Origin: JAGXRK01 sp963714415
GTDB taxonomy: Bacteria; Bacteroidota; Ignavibacteria; Ignavibacteriales; Ignavibacteriaceae
Assembly: GCA_963714415.1 (NCBI GenBank)
Contig: CAVQOL010000027.1
Coordinates: 124,001-188,000 of the forward strand
DNA: 64,000 nucleotides
Direction: 5' to 3'
Of this stretch, positions 47,593-57,302 are shown in pieces (within the stretch, counting starts at the first letter, position 1; every line of letters starts with the position of its first letter). Below the pieces are notes generated by a model, which was not told the origin of the DNA, made no database searches, and saw only the letters and a list, made by a program, of their open reading frames with translations. A program made the translations under genes and the position numbers.

Positions 47593-48675
47593 TTATTTTA
47601 CACCCCATTTGGCGAGCTCATTTTTAAGGTGAAGCCTTACTAAACCTCTGTCTGTTCCAATCCAAAGATAATCTGATTCCAATAATAATGATAAAATTGT
47701 TGATGAATTAATTTTTATTTCATTAAGGTCAATCGGATTCATTTCCAATGTATTTCGGTTAATAAGAAATAATCCTTTTCCAAATTCCTTCTTATCGCGT
47801 CTGTCAAATTCATAAACTCCTGTCCAAATATAATTACCTGTTCTTGCCATACAGTATATTCCGCTACCCTCTAAACCATCAACACGTGATATTCTTTCCC
47901 AGTTAAATTTTCTGTTAAAAATATAAATACCGCCTATGTTAAATGTGGGATTTTCCTTAGTTACGAATTCATCAGTTCCGAACCAGACATTTTTTCCTTC
48001 AAACAAAATATCAGAAACAGAAACTGATTCCCCTTCACCTAGAAAATTTTTTCCTTTATTATTTATATAAGTCCAGGCAGATGGATCTTTAATACTTTTT
48101 TTAAGATTATATTTATGCACTCCAGATTCACTTCCAAACCAAACAAGGCTATCTCCATCAAAAGCAATGGATTTAATGTTGTTACTTTTTTGATCAGTTC
48201 CCTGCATTCTGTCAATATCGGTATATCTTCTTCGCTTAACATCGAAATGGGTTACGTTTCTAAATCTTCCGACCCACAAAACATCTCTTTTTTTATCATA
48301 TCTTAATGATCTTATCCAGTTGCCGAATTCGCCACCTTGTGCAAATTTTCTTTTTGTCCATTTATTTGTTTTTCTATCAAGTGTGAACAGACCTTCTGTT
48401 GTACCTGCCCAGACGAAATTTGGACTAACTTCAAGGGTAAAGAAAAGATCGTTATCAAGATTATTATTGGCAGTCGAATAATTAAACCATTTTTCCTCCT
48501 TGAACGAGTACCTATAAATACCTTGCCCATAAGTAGCCACCCAAAGGTGATCCCCATCTGATTTCAGATCTATAACAGATGCGCCTTCAAGAAAAATATC
48601 TGATTCAGTCTGCGAGAACAGCAAAGTACTCGTTATAGAGATAAAAAAAATAATTAATAGTATTCGTTTAATCAT
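47593..48675 (-). CDS. Secreted seven-bladed propeller protein (regulator-propeller repeats)
   Basis: A protein of 360 residues with a signal peptide (MIKRILLIIFFISITSTLLFSQ). I count seven repeats with the W-x-G-t-x-x-G-l signature, such as LWVATYGQGIY, VWAGTTEGLF, VWFGSESGVHKY and LWIGTDRGLVRL. They would form one complete beta-propeller. Such repeats normally serve as the sensor of hybrid two-component regulators; here no kinase part is present. It is exported and may be a surface or periplasmic binding protein. The ligand is unknown. A 198-base gap separates it from hldA. Confidence 0.75.
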   Translation of the reverse strand: MIKRILLIIFFISITSTLLFSQTESDIFLEGASVIDLKSDGDHLWVATYGQGIYRYSFKEEKWFNYSTANNNLDNDLFFTLEVSPNFVWAGTTEGLFTLDRKTNKWTKRKFAQGGEFGNWIRSLRYDKKRDVLWVGRFRNVTHFDVKRRRYTDIDRMQGTDQKSNNIKSIAFDGDSLVWFGSESGVHKYNLKKSIKDPSAWTYINNKGKNFLGEGESVSVSDILFEGKNVWFGTDEFVTKENPTFNIGGIYIFNRKFNWERISRVDGLEGSGIYCMARTGNYIWTGVYEFDRRDKKEFGKGLFLINRNTLEMNPIDLNEIKINSSTILSLLLESDYLWIGTDRGLVRLHLKNELAKWGVK

Positions 48676-48729
48676 ATTTGTTTTTAACGACGGCTGATAG
48701 TATGAATTTCAAAAGAACCATGGCAGAAT

Positions 48730-49482
48730 CTAAATCTCAACTGTTTCTTTAATATCGTTTTGAAATCTAATTTTAAAATGTTCTTCAAAACCTTGTTTAA
48801 GAGAACTGGATAGTTTTGAATAATCTATTTCTTCATTAAGAATTGACTTTAAATCAATGGTTGAGTTAACAATTTCATTTTTTATTTGTGCTCTTCGATC
48901 CTCATTAAGATTCAGAAAATCAGCAATTTTAAGATGATAATCACCGCCAAGAATTGAACCATGTTGAAGAATAACTCTACCTAATTTCCGTTGTGCACTT
49001 CCGACTAATTTTTTATTATTAAAATTAATTTCACTTTTTGCAGAAACAGCAAAGCAAATTGCGCTTCTATCTTCTTTATAAAATTGTTTGAAATCAGGCT
49101 GTTGATGTTCTAGTTCAATTTTACTCAATAAACTGTTATAGTTGATCAAACCTTTTTTTAAAGCAAGATTAATTTGATTGTAAAGATCATGTGCGGAAGT
49201 ATTATAATCAATGGGATAAATTACGGAGTATGTAAGTTCTTCAGAATGAAGAATCGCTCTTCCACCAGTGGGGCGTTTAACAATATCAATATTATTGAAT
49301 TTAGCCTTATCAATATTTATTTCATCAAAGTTCTGATTGGCACCGAGAGAAATGCAATAAGGTTTCCACCTATAAACACGAAAAATAACTTGACTATTAT
49401 TAAATTCATTAGCAAGCTGAACATCTAAATCCATGTTAAACTTGCCGGTATTCTCACCCGAGTTTATGAACTTCCAGACCAT
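48730..49482 (-). CDS. Lipoate-protein ligase/octanoyltransferase (LipM-like)
   Basis: A protein of 250 residues of the BPL/LplA/LipB superfamily. The substrate-binding motif is IVKRPTGGRAILHSEELTYSVIYP, and the lysine motif is NNKKLVGSAQRKLGRVILQHGS. A cysteine in DRSAICFAVSAKSEI sits where LipM octanoyltransferases have their nucleophile, so LipM-type octanoyl transfer from ACP is likely; LplA-type ligation is the alternative. It attaches the lipoyl precursor to 2-oxoacid dehydrogenases or GcvH. Its first 19 bases overlap the lpxA end. Confidence 0.8.
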   Translation of the reverse strand: MVWKFINSGENTGKFNMDLDVQLANEFNNSQVIFRVYRWKPYCISLGANQNFDEINIDKAKFNNIDIVKRPTGGRAILHSEELTYSVIYPIDYNTSAHDLYNQINLALKKGLINYNSLLSKIELEHQQPDFKQFYKEDRSAICFAVSAKSEINFNNKKLVGSAQRKLGRVILQHGSILGGDYHLKIADFLNLNEDRRAQIKNEIVNSTIDLKSILNEEIDYSKLSSSLKQGFEEHFKIRFQNDIKETVEI

Positions 49483-50258
49483 TTCTTACCGATTATTCCA
49501 CGTTTACTTGTACGAACAAAGGAGATAATATCTTGAACAAAAGGATTGCTGCCGAGTTCTGCTTCAACTCTGATAATCGCTTGAGATACATTAAGACCTG
49601 AATTATAAATTAAATCATATGATTTTTTAATTTTTTCAATGTCTTCATTATTAAATCCGCGTCTCCGCAATCCAACTTTATTTAGTCCTTCATACTTGGT
49701 CGGAAACCTGCCACTTAAAATAAATGGAGGGACATCTTTAACAGCAGCAGCATTTGCACCTAACATTGCATGTTTTCCAATCCTACAAAATTGATGAACA
49801 CCACTAGAGCCGGCTAATATAACCCAATCTTCTATATGGACGTGCCCAGCAATCTGAACAGCATTAGCAATAATAACATTATCACCAACTACACAATCAT
49901 GTGCTATGTGTGTATATGCCATCAGCAGACATTTTTTCCCTATTTCAGATTTGCCTGTTTCATTTGTTCCTCTGTGTAATGTAACAAATTCATGAATGAC
50001 AGTATCATCACCAATGATGAATAAACTTGGCTCTTGACTAAACTTCAAATCCTGGGGAACGTGAGCAATTGAAGCAGCTTGTTTTATTTTTACCCGATTA
50101 CCAATCCTTGCACCATCATAAATGACAACATGCGGTCCAACCTGGCAATCATTTCCTATCTCAACATCATCTTGGACAATAGCATAAGGACCGACGGTAA
50201 TATTATCACCTAATTTTGCTTTAGAACCAACAATAGCAGTGGAATGTATATTATTCAT
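49464..50258 (-). CDS. lpxA: UDP-N-acetylglucosamine acyltransferase
   Basis: A protein of 264 residues catalysing the first step of lipid A synthesis (3-hydroxyacyl transfer to UDP-GlcNAc). It is a left-handed beta-helix of hexapeptide repeats through about residue 190, with a C-terminal helical part. The catalytic His is in AYTHIAHDCVVGDN. IHEFVTLHRGT, SSGVHQFCRIGKHAM and LNKVGLRRRGF are characteristic. It lies three bases after the lpxC-fabZ fusion. Confidence 0.96.
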   Translation of the reverse strand: MNNIHSTAIVGSKAKLGDNITVGPYAIVQDDVEIGNDCQVGPHVVIYDGARIGNRVKIKQAASIAHVPQDLKFSQEPSLFIIGDDTVIHEFVTLHRGTNETGKSEIGKKCLLMAYTHIAHDCVVGDNVIIANAVQIAGHVHIEDWVILAGSSGVHQFCRIGKHAMLGANAAAVKDVPPFILSGRFPTKYEGLNKVGLRRRGFNNEDIEKIKKSYDLIYNSGLNVSQAIIRVEAELGSNPFVQDIISFVRTSKRGIIGKKWSGSS

Positions 50259-50261
50259 ATA

Positions 50262-51674
50262 TCACTCTTGAATTTGTTTTGGACGATCAACAATTCCCGC
50301 CATAAATTCAGCCTCTGCAACAAGCACATCATTCACATACGCTTTGCCTTGCATCATAACCACTTTGCTTTTTTTCTGAGTTAGTTCTACATTCATAAAC
50401 AATTGATCACCCGGAACAACGGTCTTTCTGAATTTGGCATTATTGATTTGCATAAAATAAACTAATTTTTCTTCAGGATTTGGAAATGCATTAAGTAAAA
50501 GCACTCCGCCTGTTTGAGCCATTGCTTCAACTATAAGTACACCTGGCATAATTGGTTGACCTGGAAAGTGACCCTGAAAAAATGGTTCGTTGAGCGTAAC
50601 AGATTTCACTCCGATAACTTTTTTATCCAGATCAAGATGAATTATTTTATCAACAAGCAGGAATGGATATCTGTGTGGAAGAATTCTTTCAATTGCCGAA
50701 GTATCAAAAACAACTCCCTCTTTTTTAACAAACTGAAATTTCTTAACAAGTTTTTTCTGTTGATATAATTTTCTAACCTGTTTTGCAAACTCAACATTAG
50801 CTTTATGTCCGGGACGTGCAGCCAATATTTGTGCTTTAATAGGTGCACCAATAAGAGCAAGATCCCCAAGAAGATCGAGCAGCTTATGTCTTACAGGTTC
50901 ATTGCGGAATCTTGTTTCCTTGTTGTTTAGGATTCCACTATCACCAAGATCTATTTTTTTTGTAATACCGATTTTTTTTGCAAGCTTATTTAATTCATCC
51001 TGAGATGGTTTGTGATCAACAATTACAACCGCATTATCTAAATCTCCACCTTTAATCAATCCCTGGTCTGCAAGCATTTCAACTTCACTTAGGAAGCAAA
51101 AAGTTCTTGCCGGTGCAAACTCAGTTACAAATTCTTTTTCAAGATCAAACAAACCTGTATGCTGACTGCCAAGTGCCGGATTTTGATAATCGACCATTAC
51201 AGTAATTCTGTATTTATCTAATGGTAATGCAACGATATCAATTTGCTTCTCCTCATTATGGTAAGTTACTGTTTCATCTATTATCAGGTAATCCTTTGGA
51301 GCTTCCTGCTGAACAAAGCCGGCTTTTTGTAAAACCTGGACATAAGGCAAGGCACTACCATCACCAATCGGAGGCTCAATGCCATCAAGCTCAATAATAA
51401 TATTATCAATCTGCAATCCTACAATTGATGCAAGCACGTGTTCAACTGTGTAAACTTTTGCCTCACCAATACCAAGTGTTGTTCCGCGCGAAACATCAAC
51501 TACATTATCTGCAATAGCAGGAATTTCAGGATTACCACCTAAGTCAACTCTTACGAATCTTATTCCATAATTTTCAGGTGCAGGCTTGAATGTCATTTTG
51601 CAAGTGGCTCCGGTGTGAAGACCGGTACCTTCCATCGAAACAGCTCCTGCTATAGTTCTTTGTTGTTCTAACAT
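50262..51674 (-). CDS. lpxC-fabZ: Bifunctional LpxC / FabZ fusion (UDP-acyl-GlcNAc deacetylase and hydroxyacyl-ACP dehydratase)
   Basis: A protein of 470 residues. Part one (about 1-290) is LpxC, the zinc deacetylase committing lipid A synthesis: MEGTGLHTGATCKMTFKP, the zinc-ligand TVEHVLAS and HKLLDLLGDLALIG. Part two (about 320-465) is FabZ: IERILPHRYPFLLVDKI and FFQGHFPGQPIMPGVLIVEAMAQ with the catalytic His and Glu. The fusion links lipid A and fatty acid synthesis fluxes. It is typical of the Bacteroidota/Chlorobiota/Ignavibacteriota group and helps to place this organism. Confidence 0.97.
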   Translation of the reverse strand: MLEQQRTIAGAVSMEGTGLHTGATCKMTFKPAPENYGIRFVRVDLGGNPEIPAIADNVVDVSRGTTLGIGEAKVYTVEHVLASIVGLQIDNIIIELDGIEPPIGDGSALPYVQVLQKAGFVQQEAPKDYLIIDETVTYHNEEKQIDIVALPLDKYRITVMVDYQNPALGSQHTGLFDLEKEFVTEFAPARTFCFLSEVEMLADQGLIKGGDLDNAVVIVDHKPSQDELNKLAKKIGITKKIDLGDSGILNNKETRFRNEPVRHKLLDLLGDLALIGAPIKAQILAARPGHKANVEFAKQVRKLYQQKKLVKKFQFVKKEGVVFDTSAIERILPHRYPFLLVDKIIHLDLDKKVIGVKSVTLNEPFFQGHFPGQPIMPGVLIVEAMAQTGGVLLLNAFPNPEEKLVYFMQINNAKFRKTVVPGDQLFMNVELTQKKSKVVMMQGKAYVNDVLVAEAEFMAGIVDRPKQIQE

Positions 51675-51773
51675 AGATTACCGATTATATTTTTGAATAA
51701 AAAATCTATATTAAAATAATGAGATGAGGTATGAAATACAATTGAGGAAAAGCCTATAGAAAATGATATATAC

Positions 51774-52826
51774 TTAGGCTTTTGAGTTTTCTTTTAGTAA
51801 TTCTTTCAGTTTAATGATTTCATCTTCAAGCTGTTTAATTCTTTTGGAATATTCAGGAAGATTTCTTATGTGAACTTCAAGAACTTTGGCTGTTTTAATC
51901 TCTTTTGCAGGCGACCCAAAATAATAACCGGGTTTGGTTATTGATTTTGAAATACCGGCTTGTGCCATCAGTACAGTTTTATCAGCAATTTCAATATGAC
52001 CAATAATCCCAACCTGACCCGCGATAATACAATTGTTTCCGATTTTTGTGCTGCCCGAAATTCCGCTTTGTGAGGAAATAACAGTATCTTCACCTACAAC
52101 AACATTGTGTGCAATTTGCACAAGATTATCAAGCTTAACGCCACGCTTGATAACAGTTGAACCTAATGCTGCTCGGTCGATTGAAACATTGGAACCTATT
52201 TCTACATCATCTTCTAAAATAACATTACCAATCTGCGGAATCTTTTGATATACACCTTTTTCATCCGGTGAAAATCCAAATCCATCGCTTCCAATAACAA
52301 CACCAGAATGAAGAATTACTCTGTTTCCAATTTTACAATTTTCTCTAATGCTTATATTGGAAAAGAAAAGGCAATTGTTACCAACTTCAGCATTTTCATA
52401 AAGAACATTATTATGAAATATTTTTGTGTTATCGCCAATCTTACATCCTGCCGATACAACTACATTTTTACCAATCGCAACATTTTTCCCCAAAGAAGCT
52501 GATGGATGAACGAAAGCAGAAAGATCAATTCCTTCAAGTTTAAATTCTGGCGAGAAATAATTTAAAATGATTTTATGAAAAGCTTTTTCAGGAAAATCAA
52601 CTTCAAGTACAGAAAGATCGGTGCGCGATTTACTGAATCCCGGTTTAACTAAAACCGCAGATGCTTCAGTAGCATCAAAATATTTTTCATAAGTAGAAAG
52701 ATAAAGAAAAGTTATATCGCCTTGTTTTGCTTCTTCAATTTTGGCTACATTATTTATAATAATATTTTCGTCACCGAGTATTTTACCACCGACAAGCTGA
52801 GCAATTTCTTTAAGTGGAATAGGCAT
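51774..52826 (-). CDS. lpxD: UDP-3-O-acylglucosamine N-acyltransferase
   Basis: A protein of 350 residues. It has a uridine-binding N-terminal domain (about 1-100, DITFLYLSTYEKYFD), a hexapeptide beta-helix (about 105-290) and a C-terminal coiled helix (about 318-345). The catalytic His is in LDNLVQIAHNVVVGED. It is the third enzyme of lipid A synthesis. It starts five bases after a skp-like gene, the normal bamA-skp-lpxD order; a 99-base gap then precedes lpxC-fabZ. Confidence 0.96.
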   Translation of the reverse strand: MPIPLKEIAQLVGGKILGDENIIINNVAKIEEAKQGDITFLYLSTYEKYFDATEASAVLVKPGFSKSRTDLSVLEVDFPEKAFHKIILNYFSPEFKLEGIDLSAFVHPSASLGKNVAIGKNVVVSAGCKIGDNTKIFHNNVLYENAEVGNNCLFFSNISIRENCKIGNRVILHSGVVIGSDGFGFSPDEKGVYQKIPQIGNVILEDDVEIGSNVSIDRAALGSTVIKRGVKLDNLVQIAHNVVVGEDTVISSQSGISGSTKIGNNCIIAGQVGIIGHIEIADKTVLMAQAGISKSITKPGYYFGSPAKEIKTAKVLEVHIRNLPEYSKRIKQLEDEIIKLKELLKENSKA

Positions 52827-52831
52827 TGAAA

Positions 52832-53347
52832 TCAGTCAATTTTAAGTTTGTTCAAAACTTTTGCGGAAATATCATACTGCTCCTTTGCAAAAAGTATCAT
52901 AATATCACCACTGCGATCAAAAACGAAATCGAGATCTTCTTCTTCAGCAACTTGTTTAATTGCGTTAAAAACTTTATTCTGAACAGGTTTCATTAATTCA
53001 TCCTGTTTCTGAAAAAGTTCTCCGTTTGTACCGAATTTTTTATCTCTGTATTGAGCAATATCGTTTTCAAGCTTAATCAATTCAGCTTCCATTTCAGTTC
53101 TTGTTTGATCAGTCATAATTAGCTTTCGCTTTTCATAGTCATCATATTTTGTTTTCCACTGACTCTCAAGTTGTCTCAGCTCAACCTGCCACTCTTGTAT
53201 TAAAGCATCAATTTTTTGACGTGCATCCTGCACATCCGGAAGTTTATCCATAACTGTATCAGAATCTATATAACCAATCTTTAATTGGGCGAGTGACACA
53301 GAAGAGATAAAAATAAAAACAACGAGGGATAAAAATATTTTCTTCAT
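52832..53347 (-). CDS. OmpH/Skp-family periplasmic chaperone (copy 2)
   Basis: A protein of 171 residues. I use the ATG at 53347 because it opens directly into the signal peptide MKKIFLSLVVFIFISSVSLAQ; a TTG five codons earlier is weaker. The mature protein begins LKIGYIDSDTVMDKLPDVQDA, followed by a long coiled coil (about 45-130) that forms the Skp tentacles. Then comes EEDLDFVFDRSGDIMILFA. It holds unfolded barrel proteins on the way to BamA. It is 30-40 per cent alike by eye to copy 1 upstream, from which a terminator separates it. Confidence 0.9.
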   Translation of the reverse strand: MKKIFLSLVVFIFISSVSLAQLKIGYIDSDTVMDKLPDVQDARQKIDALIQEWQVELRQLESQWKTKYDDYEKRKLIMTDQTRTEMEAELIKLENDIAQYRDKKFGTNGELFQKQDELMKPVQNKVFNAIKQVAEEEDLDFVFDRSGDIMILFAKEQYDISAKVLNKLKID

Positions 53348-53391
53348 ACGGAAGTCTTTCAATTTCTTAATTTTACTTTTATAAAATACGC

Positions 53392-53434
53392 ATAAAAAAG
53401 AAAAAGTTCTCTCCTAAAAAAAGAGAGAACTTTT
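53392..53434 (-). terminator. Intrinsic terminator or attenuator between the two skp-like genes
   Basis: On the minus strand aaaagttctctc and gagagaactttt form a perfect 12-bp stem with a nine-base loop, followed by TTCTTTTTT. It lies 20 bases after copy 1. It should cut most transcripts from uppS-bamA-skp1, so skp2-lpxD would need read-through or its own promoter. Confidence 0.88.
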
Positions 53435-53454
53435 ATGGTGACCAAAATCAAGTA

Positions 53455-53979
53455 TTAGTTACCTCTTTTAAGCTTATCTAATACTTTAAACGTGATATCA
53501 AAACCAGCATCGGCATAAAGAAGAAGTATATCGCCGCTTTTATCAAACACAAATTGCATAGTTTCTTCTTTAGCAACTTTTTCAATTGCATCATAAATTT
53601 TTGTTTTTATAGGAGCAAAAATTCTTTCCTGCTCTCTAAAAATTTCTCCTGTTCCTTGTTGAAATTTTTGTCTTCTGAAATCCATTATTTGTTGTTCCAT
53701 ACCAACAATTTTTTGTTGAGCTTCGAGTTTTTTATCATCAGGCATTGTTACTTGTTGCTTTTGATAATCTGCAATTGCCTGTTGGTAAGCTAAAGTCATC
53801 GAATCAACCTGAGCGCTCCATTTGTTTGTTAATGCATCCAGATCACCCTGAGCTTTAATGGCCTCCGGAAATTGAGTCAGAATAGTTTCAGAATCAACAT
53901 ATCCAATTTTTAAAGCAGATTGTGCAAAAGCTGAAATACTAAAAAGAACTAATGAAATAATTAAAAGGTACTTTTTCAC
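53455..53979 (-). CDS. OmpH/Skp-family periplasmic chaperone (copy 1)
   Basis: A protein of 174 residues. The start is GTG at 53979, supported by AGAGGA seven bases before and by the signal peptide that follows (MKKYLLIISLVLFSISAFAQ). The longer reading to 54027 would overlap the bamA end and add a charged tail before the signal. The mature part starts ALKIGYVDSETILTQFPEA and contains a coiled coil rich in Gln/Lys, ending EETMQFVFDKSGDILLLYA. It is the companion of BamA directly upstream. Confidence 0.92.
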   Translation of the reverse strand: MKKYLLIISLVLFSISAFAQSALKIGYVDSETILTQFPEAIKAQGDLDALTNKWSAQVDSMTLAYQQAIADYQKQQVTMPDDKKLEAQQKIVGMEQQIMDFRRQKFQQGTGEIFREQERIFAPIKTKIYDAIEKVAKEETMQFVFDKSGDILLLYADAGFDITFKVLDKLKRGN

Positions 53980-54010
53980 TTGTTTCCTCTTTCTTGTTAT
54001 TATTATAATG

Positions 54011-56512
54011 TTAAAATCCCCTGCCAAACTGGAAGTGAAACAGCCAGGCGGGCTCTTTATTATCAGTTAATTGTCTATCGAAGCCATAACCGACATCAAA
54101 ACCAATCAGACCAATTGGATTGATGAGCAATCTTGCACCAAAACCAACAGACTTACGAAGATCAAAAATATCAGTTTTCTGGAAGCTTTCAAATACGTTT
54201 CCGGCTTCAGCAAATGCCAAAAAATATAATGGAATTGGTTCAAGAGTTACCGCAAGTCTTATCTCGGTTCCAAATTTAGCCATCACTCTACCGCCAATCA
54301 CATCACCGAATATATTGCGCGGACCAACTGTTCTGTCATCATATCCACGTAGCGAAGATGTGGCAATTATCAAGCCATTACCACCCATGTAATAAAACTC
54401 AAAAGGCTGAATATTTGTACCTTTTACTATTTCATCAATATAGCCAAGATCAGCAATTGTATAGAGCACTATACGGTTACTGTTGAATAATCTTCTGTAC
54501 CATTCGGCAGTAAAACCAATTTTTAGATAGTCTACATCACCTGGAAGAATTGGTCCGCCAGTAAGTTCAAGATCAAGAGCAACTGAAGAGCCAATTGACG
54601 GGAAGATAGGATTATCAATATTTTTTCTGGTGATAAGAGCTCCTAATGAATATTGATGAGTCCTACCTTCAACATAAAAACCACGACCTTCAATAACATT
54701 ATTATATTGATATTTAACTCTTCCCTGAATATAGAAGAAATCATCAGGCCATTTTAATCTTCTTCCTACTCTTACAGTAGCACCCGATTGTCTGAGATCA
54801 TAAATATATTGCTGACGAGTATCGAAAAGTTCTGCCCCAACAGAAGTTGGTGTGTCAAATAACCAGGGTTCAGTAAAACCAAGCGTAAATGTTCTGTAAA
54901 AGCTTCCAACCCCAAACTGCCAGTTGAAGCTCAATATTTGCCCACCACCTAATTGAAATGGTTTTGCAATTGAAAAATTTGTTAATGTTATTCCGACCGC
55001 ACCGCTGAAGCCAAAGGCGCCACTATAACCAACAGATGCATTCAAGTAGTCACTGGATTTTTCTTCCACATTGAATGAAACATCAACTGTGCTGTCGCTG
55101 GCAAGTTTGGTGTCAATACCAGTAGGTCCATAAAGTTTTTCCATATTAAAGTACTGAAGATTGGCAAGCTGTTGCACGCTTCTAAAAAGCAACGCACGAT
55201 TAAAATATTCACCGGGAATTGTAAATAACTCACGACGAATAACTTTCTCCATTGTTTTATCATTCCCGCCAATATCAACTCTGCCTATTCTAAACTGATT
55301 TCTTTCATCAACTCTAATTATTATATCGATAGAATCACCTGGAACTCGAACTTCTTTAGGCTGAACATTAAATGTAAGATAACCGTTGTCGAGATAAAGA
55401 GCAGAAACATCAGATTGTTTTTCATTTCCTCTAAGGTTCTGTTCAAACTTTTCATAGTTAAAAACATCACCTGCTGAAAACTCAAGTCTTGCTGTTAGGA
55501 CGTCATCTGGATAAACAGTATTTCCTTCCCATGTTATATTTCTGATTTTGTATTGAGGCCCTTCAAAAACATCCATTACTATATTGAGATCAGTATTGTT
55601 GTTAAAATAAATCAGAGAATCTGAAATAATTTCTGCATCTAGGTAACCGTTTTTTCTAAAAAACTTGATAATAAGATCTTTATCGGATTTATATTTTTCA
55701 GGATCGAATTTTGCGCCGCTCCAGAATTTCCACCATCTCTTTTCGGAAATTTCATCCATTTCACTTTTTAGATCATCATCGTCGAATGCTTCATTTCCAA
55801 TAAATTCAATTTCCCGAACGGTAACTTCATCGCCCTCTGTAATTTTTAATTTTATTAGTACGCGCTCTTTTATTCTTCCAATTAAATCAGCATAGCGCTG
55901 ATCACCGGATTCATATTCAACTTCATATTCATCAGAAAAATCTTTTTGATTCTTCCATAAAACGAATATATCTCCGTCAACTGTATCTGCGCTGGAATAA
56001 ATATAATATTCAGACTTTATCTGTGCATTAAAAAAACCTTCTTCAGTATAAAGATTTAATATTATTTGTTCCAGTTTTGAAATGTCCTGAGGCTTGATAG
56101 TCTGACCGCGAATAAAACTAATTAATTTTTCTATATCACTATCACTAACTTCGTCATCTCCTTCAAACACAACTTTTTCAAGTTTAGGATATTCGGCAAC
56201 CTTGATTAATAAAAATACACCGTCGGCAACTTGTTTATCAATAACTATCTGTATGTCTGAAAAAATCCCAAGAGACCATAAATTTCTTATTGCATTAAGA
56301 GTTTGGTCACCAGGCACTTGAATTTCATCACCAACTTTCAATCCGCTGCTGGCAATAATTGTAGGCGCATCAGCAAATTTATTTCCCTCAACGGAAACGC
56401 CTAAAACTTTATAAACAGTTCTTTGTTCCTGTGAATAAGCCTGGGTTGAAAGTATGATTATTAAAATTAAAAATACAGCGTTATACAATTTCTTTGGAGG
56501 AGTAATGGACAT
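54011..56512 (-). CDS. bamA: Outer membrane protein assembly factor BamA
   Basis: A protein of 833 residues. The signal peptide is LYNAVFLILIIILSTQAYS. Five POTRA domains span about residues 30-480; the second carries an acidic insertion. The Omp85 barrel follows, with the LRGYDDRTVGPRN loop and a C-terminal strand ending in Phe. It inserts beta-barrel proteins into the outer membrane. The ATG at 56512 lies within the uppS end (32-base overlap) and its AAAGG is very close, so a slightly later TTG is possible. Confidence 0.96.
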   Translation of the reverse strand: MSITPPKKLYNAVFLILIIILSTQAYSQEQRTVYKVLGVSVEGNKFADAPTIIASSGLKVGDEIQVPGDQTLNAIRNLWSLGIFSDIQIVIDKQVADGVFLLIKVAEYPKLEKVVFEGDDEVSDSDIEKLISFIRGQTIKPQDISKLEQIILNLYTEEGFFNAQIKSEYYIYSSADTVDGDIFVLWKNQKDFSDEYEVEYESGDQRYADLIGRIKERVLIKLKITEGDEVTVREIEFIGNEAFDDDDLKSEMDEISEKRWWKFWSGAKFDPEKYKSDKDLIIKFFRKNGYLDAEIISDSLIYFNNNTDLNIVMDVFEGPQYKIRNITWEGNTVYPDDVLTARLEFSAGDVFNYEKFEQNLRGNEKQSDVSALYLDNGYLTFNVQPKEVRVPGDSIDIIIRVDERNQFRIGRVDIGGNDKTMEKVIRRELFTIPGEYFNRALLFRSVQQLANLQYFNMEKLYGPTGIDTKLASDSTVDVSFNVEEKSSDYLNASVGYSGAFGFSGAVGITLTNFSIAKPFQLGGGQILSFNWQFGVGSFYRTFTLGFTEPWLFDTPTSVGAELFDTRQQYIYDLRQSGATVRVGRRLKWPDDFFYIQGRVKYQYNNVIEGRGFYVEGRTHQYSLGALITRKNIDNPIFPSIGSSVALDLELTGGPILPGDVDYLKIGFTAEWYRRLFNSNRIVLYTIADLGYIDEIVKGTNIQPFEFYYMGGNGLIIATSSLRGYDDRTVGPRNIFGDVIGGRVMAKFGTEIRLAVTLEPIPLYFLAFAEAGNVFESFQKTDIFDLRKSVGFGARLLINPIGLIGFDVGYGFDRQLTDNKEPAWLFHFQFGRGF

Positions 56513-57302
56513 CCTTTAAGCCTTTTTCATTCTGTTTAATTTGTTCGGAAACTCTGCCAAATCTTCTTTCTCTTTTTTGAAATTGTCTGACTGCATCATA
56601 AAGATGCTCTCTAGAAAAGTCAGGCCAAAAAACATCAGTTATAACAAATTCAGAGTATGCAATCTGCCAAAGTAAAAAGTTGCTGACTCTAAATTCGCCA
56701 CTGGTTCGAATAAGAAGTTCCGGATCAGGAATTTTGTTTGTTGTTAAATGATTTGAAATAGTTTCTTCTATCAATTCTTCGGGTTTTATCTTTCCATTAG
56801 CCACTAATTTAGAAATGCTTTTCATTGCCTGAAGCAATTCCCATCTTCCACTGTAACTAAGGGCAAGATTCAACACCATTTTTTTATTGTTTTTCGTTCT
56901 TTCAATATCTTTCTGAAGTTGCTTTTGAACTACATTTGGCAGTTCAGTAATATCACCAATGGTTGTTAGTCGTATGTCGTTTTTATTAAGTTCCTCAACT
57001 CTATCCTTCAAGCTTTTAAGCAAAAGACGCATTAAAGTAGAAACTTCATCCTTTGGTCTTTTCCAGTTTTCTGTTGAAAAAGTATATAGGGTAAGATATT
57101 TAACTCCAATTTGTGCACAAGCTTCAACAATTTCTCTTACTGTATCTACACCCCTTTTATGCCCAGCTACTCTGGGAAGCCCTTTTTTCTTAGCCCATCT
57201 GCCATTACCATCCATTATTATTGCAATATGAGTTGGAATAACCCCTGACTTTTTAAGCTCTTCCTGTGCAAGTTCATCGGAAGCATTTTTTTTCTTACTC
57301 AA
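56481..57302 (-). CDS. uppS: Isoprenyl transferase (undecaprenyl diphosphate synthase)
   Basis: A protein of 273 residues making the C55 lipid carrier for peptidoglycan and LPS. The catalytic Asp is in IAIIMDGNGRWAKKKGLPR, followed by GHKRGVDTVREIV and TLYTFSTENWKRP. LLIRTSGEFRVSNFLLWQIAYSEF is the second signature. The start is TTG at 57302 with AGGA eight bases before; an additional N-terminal 25 residues precede the conserved core. It is the first gene of the uppS-bamA-skp run. Confidence 0.95.
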   Translation of the reverse strand: MSKKKNASDELAQEELKKSGVIPTHIAIIMDGNGRWAKKKGLPRVAGHKRGVDTVREIVEACAQIGVKYLTLYTFSTENWKRPKDEVSTLMRLLLKSLKDRVEELNKNDIRLTTIGDITELPNVVQKQLQKDIERTKNNKKMVLNLALSYSGRWELLQAMKSISKLVANGKIKPEELIEETISNHLTTNKIPDPELLIRTSGEFRVSNFLLWQIAYSEFVITDVFWPDFSREHLYDAVRQFQKRERRFGRVSEQIKQNEKGLKDVHYSSKEIV

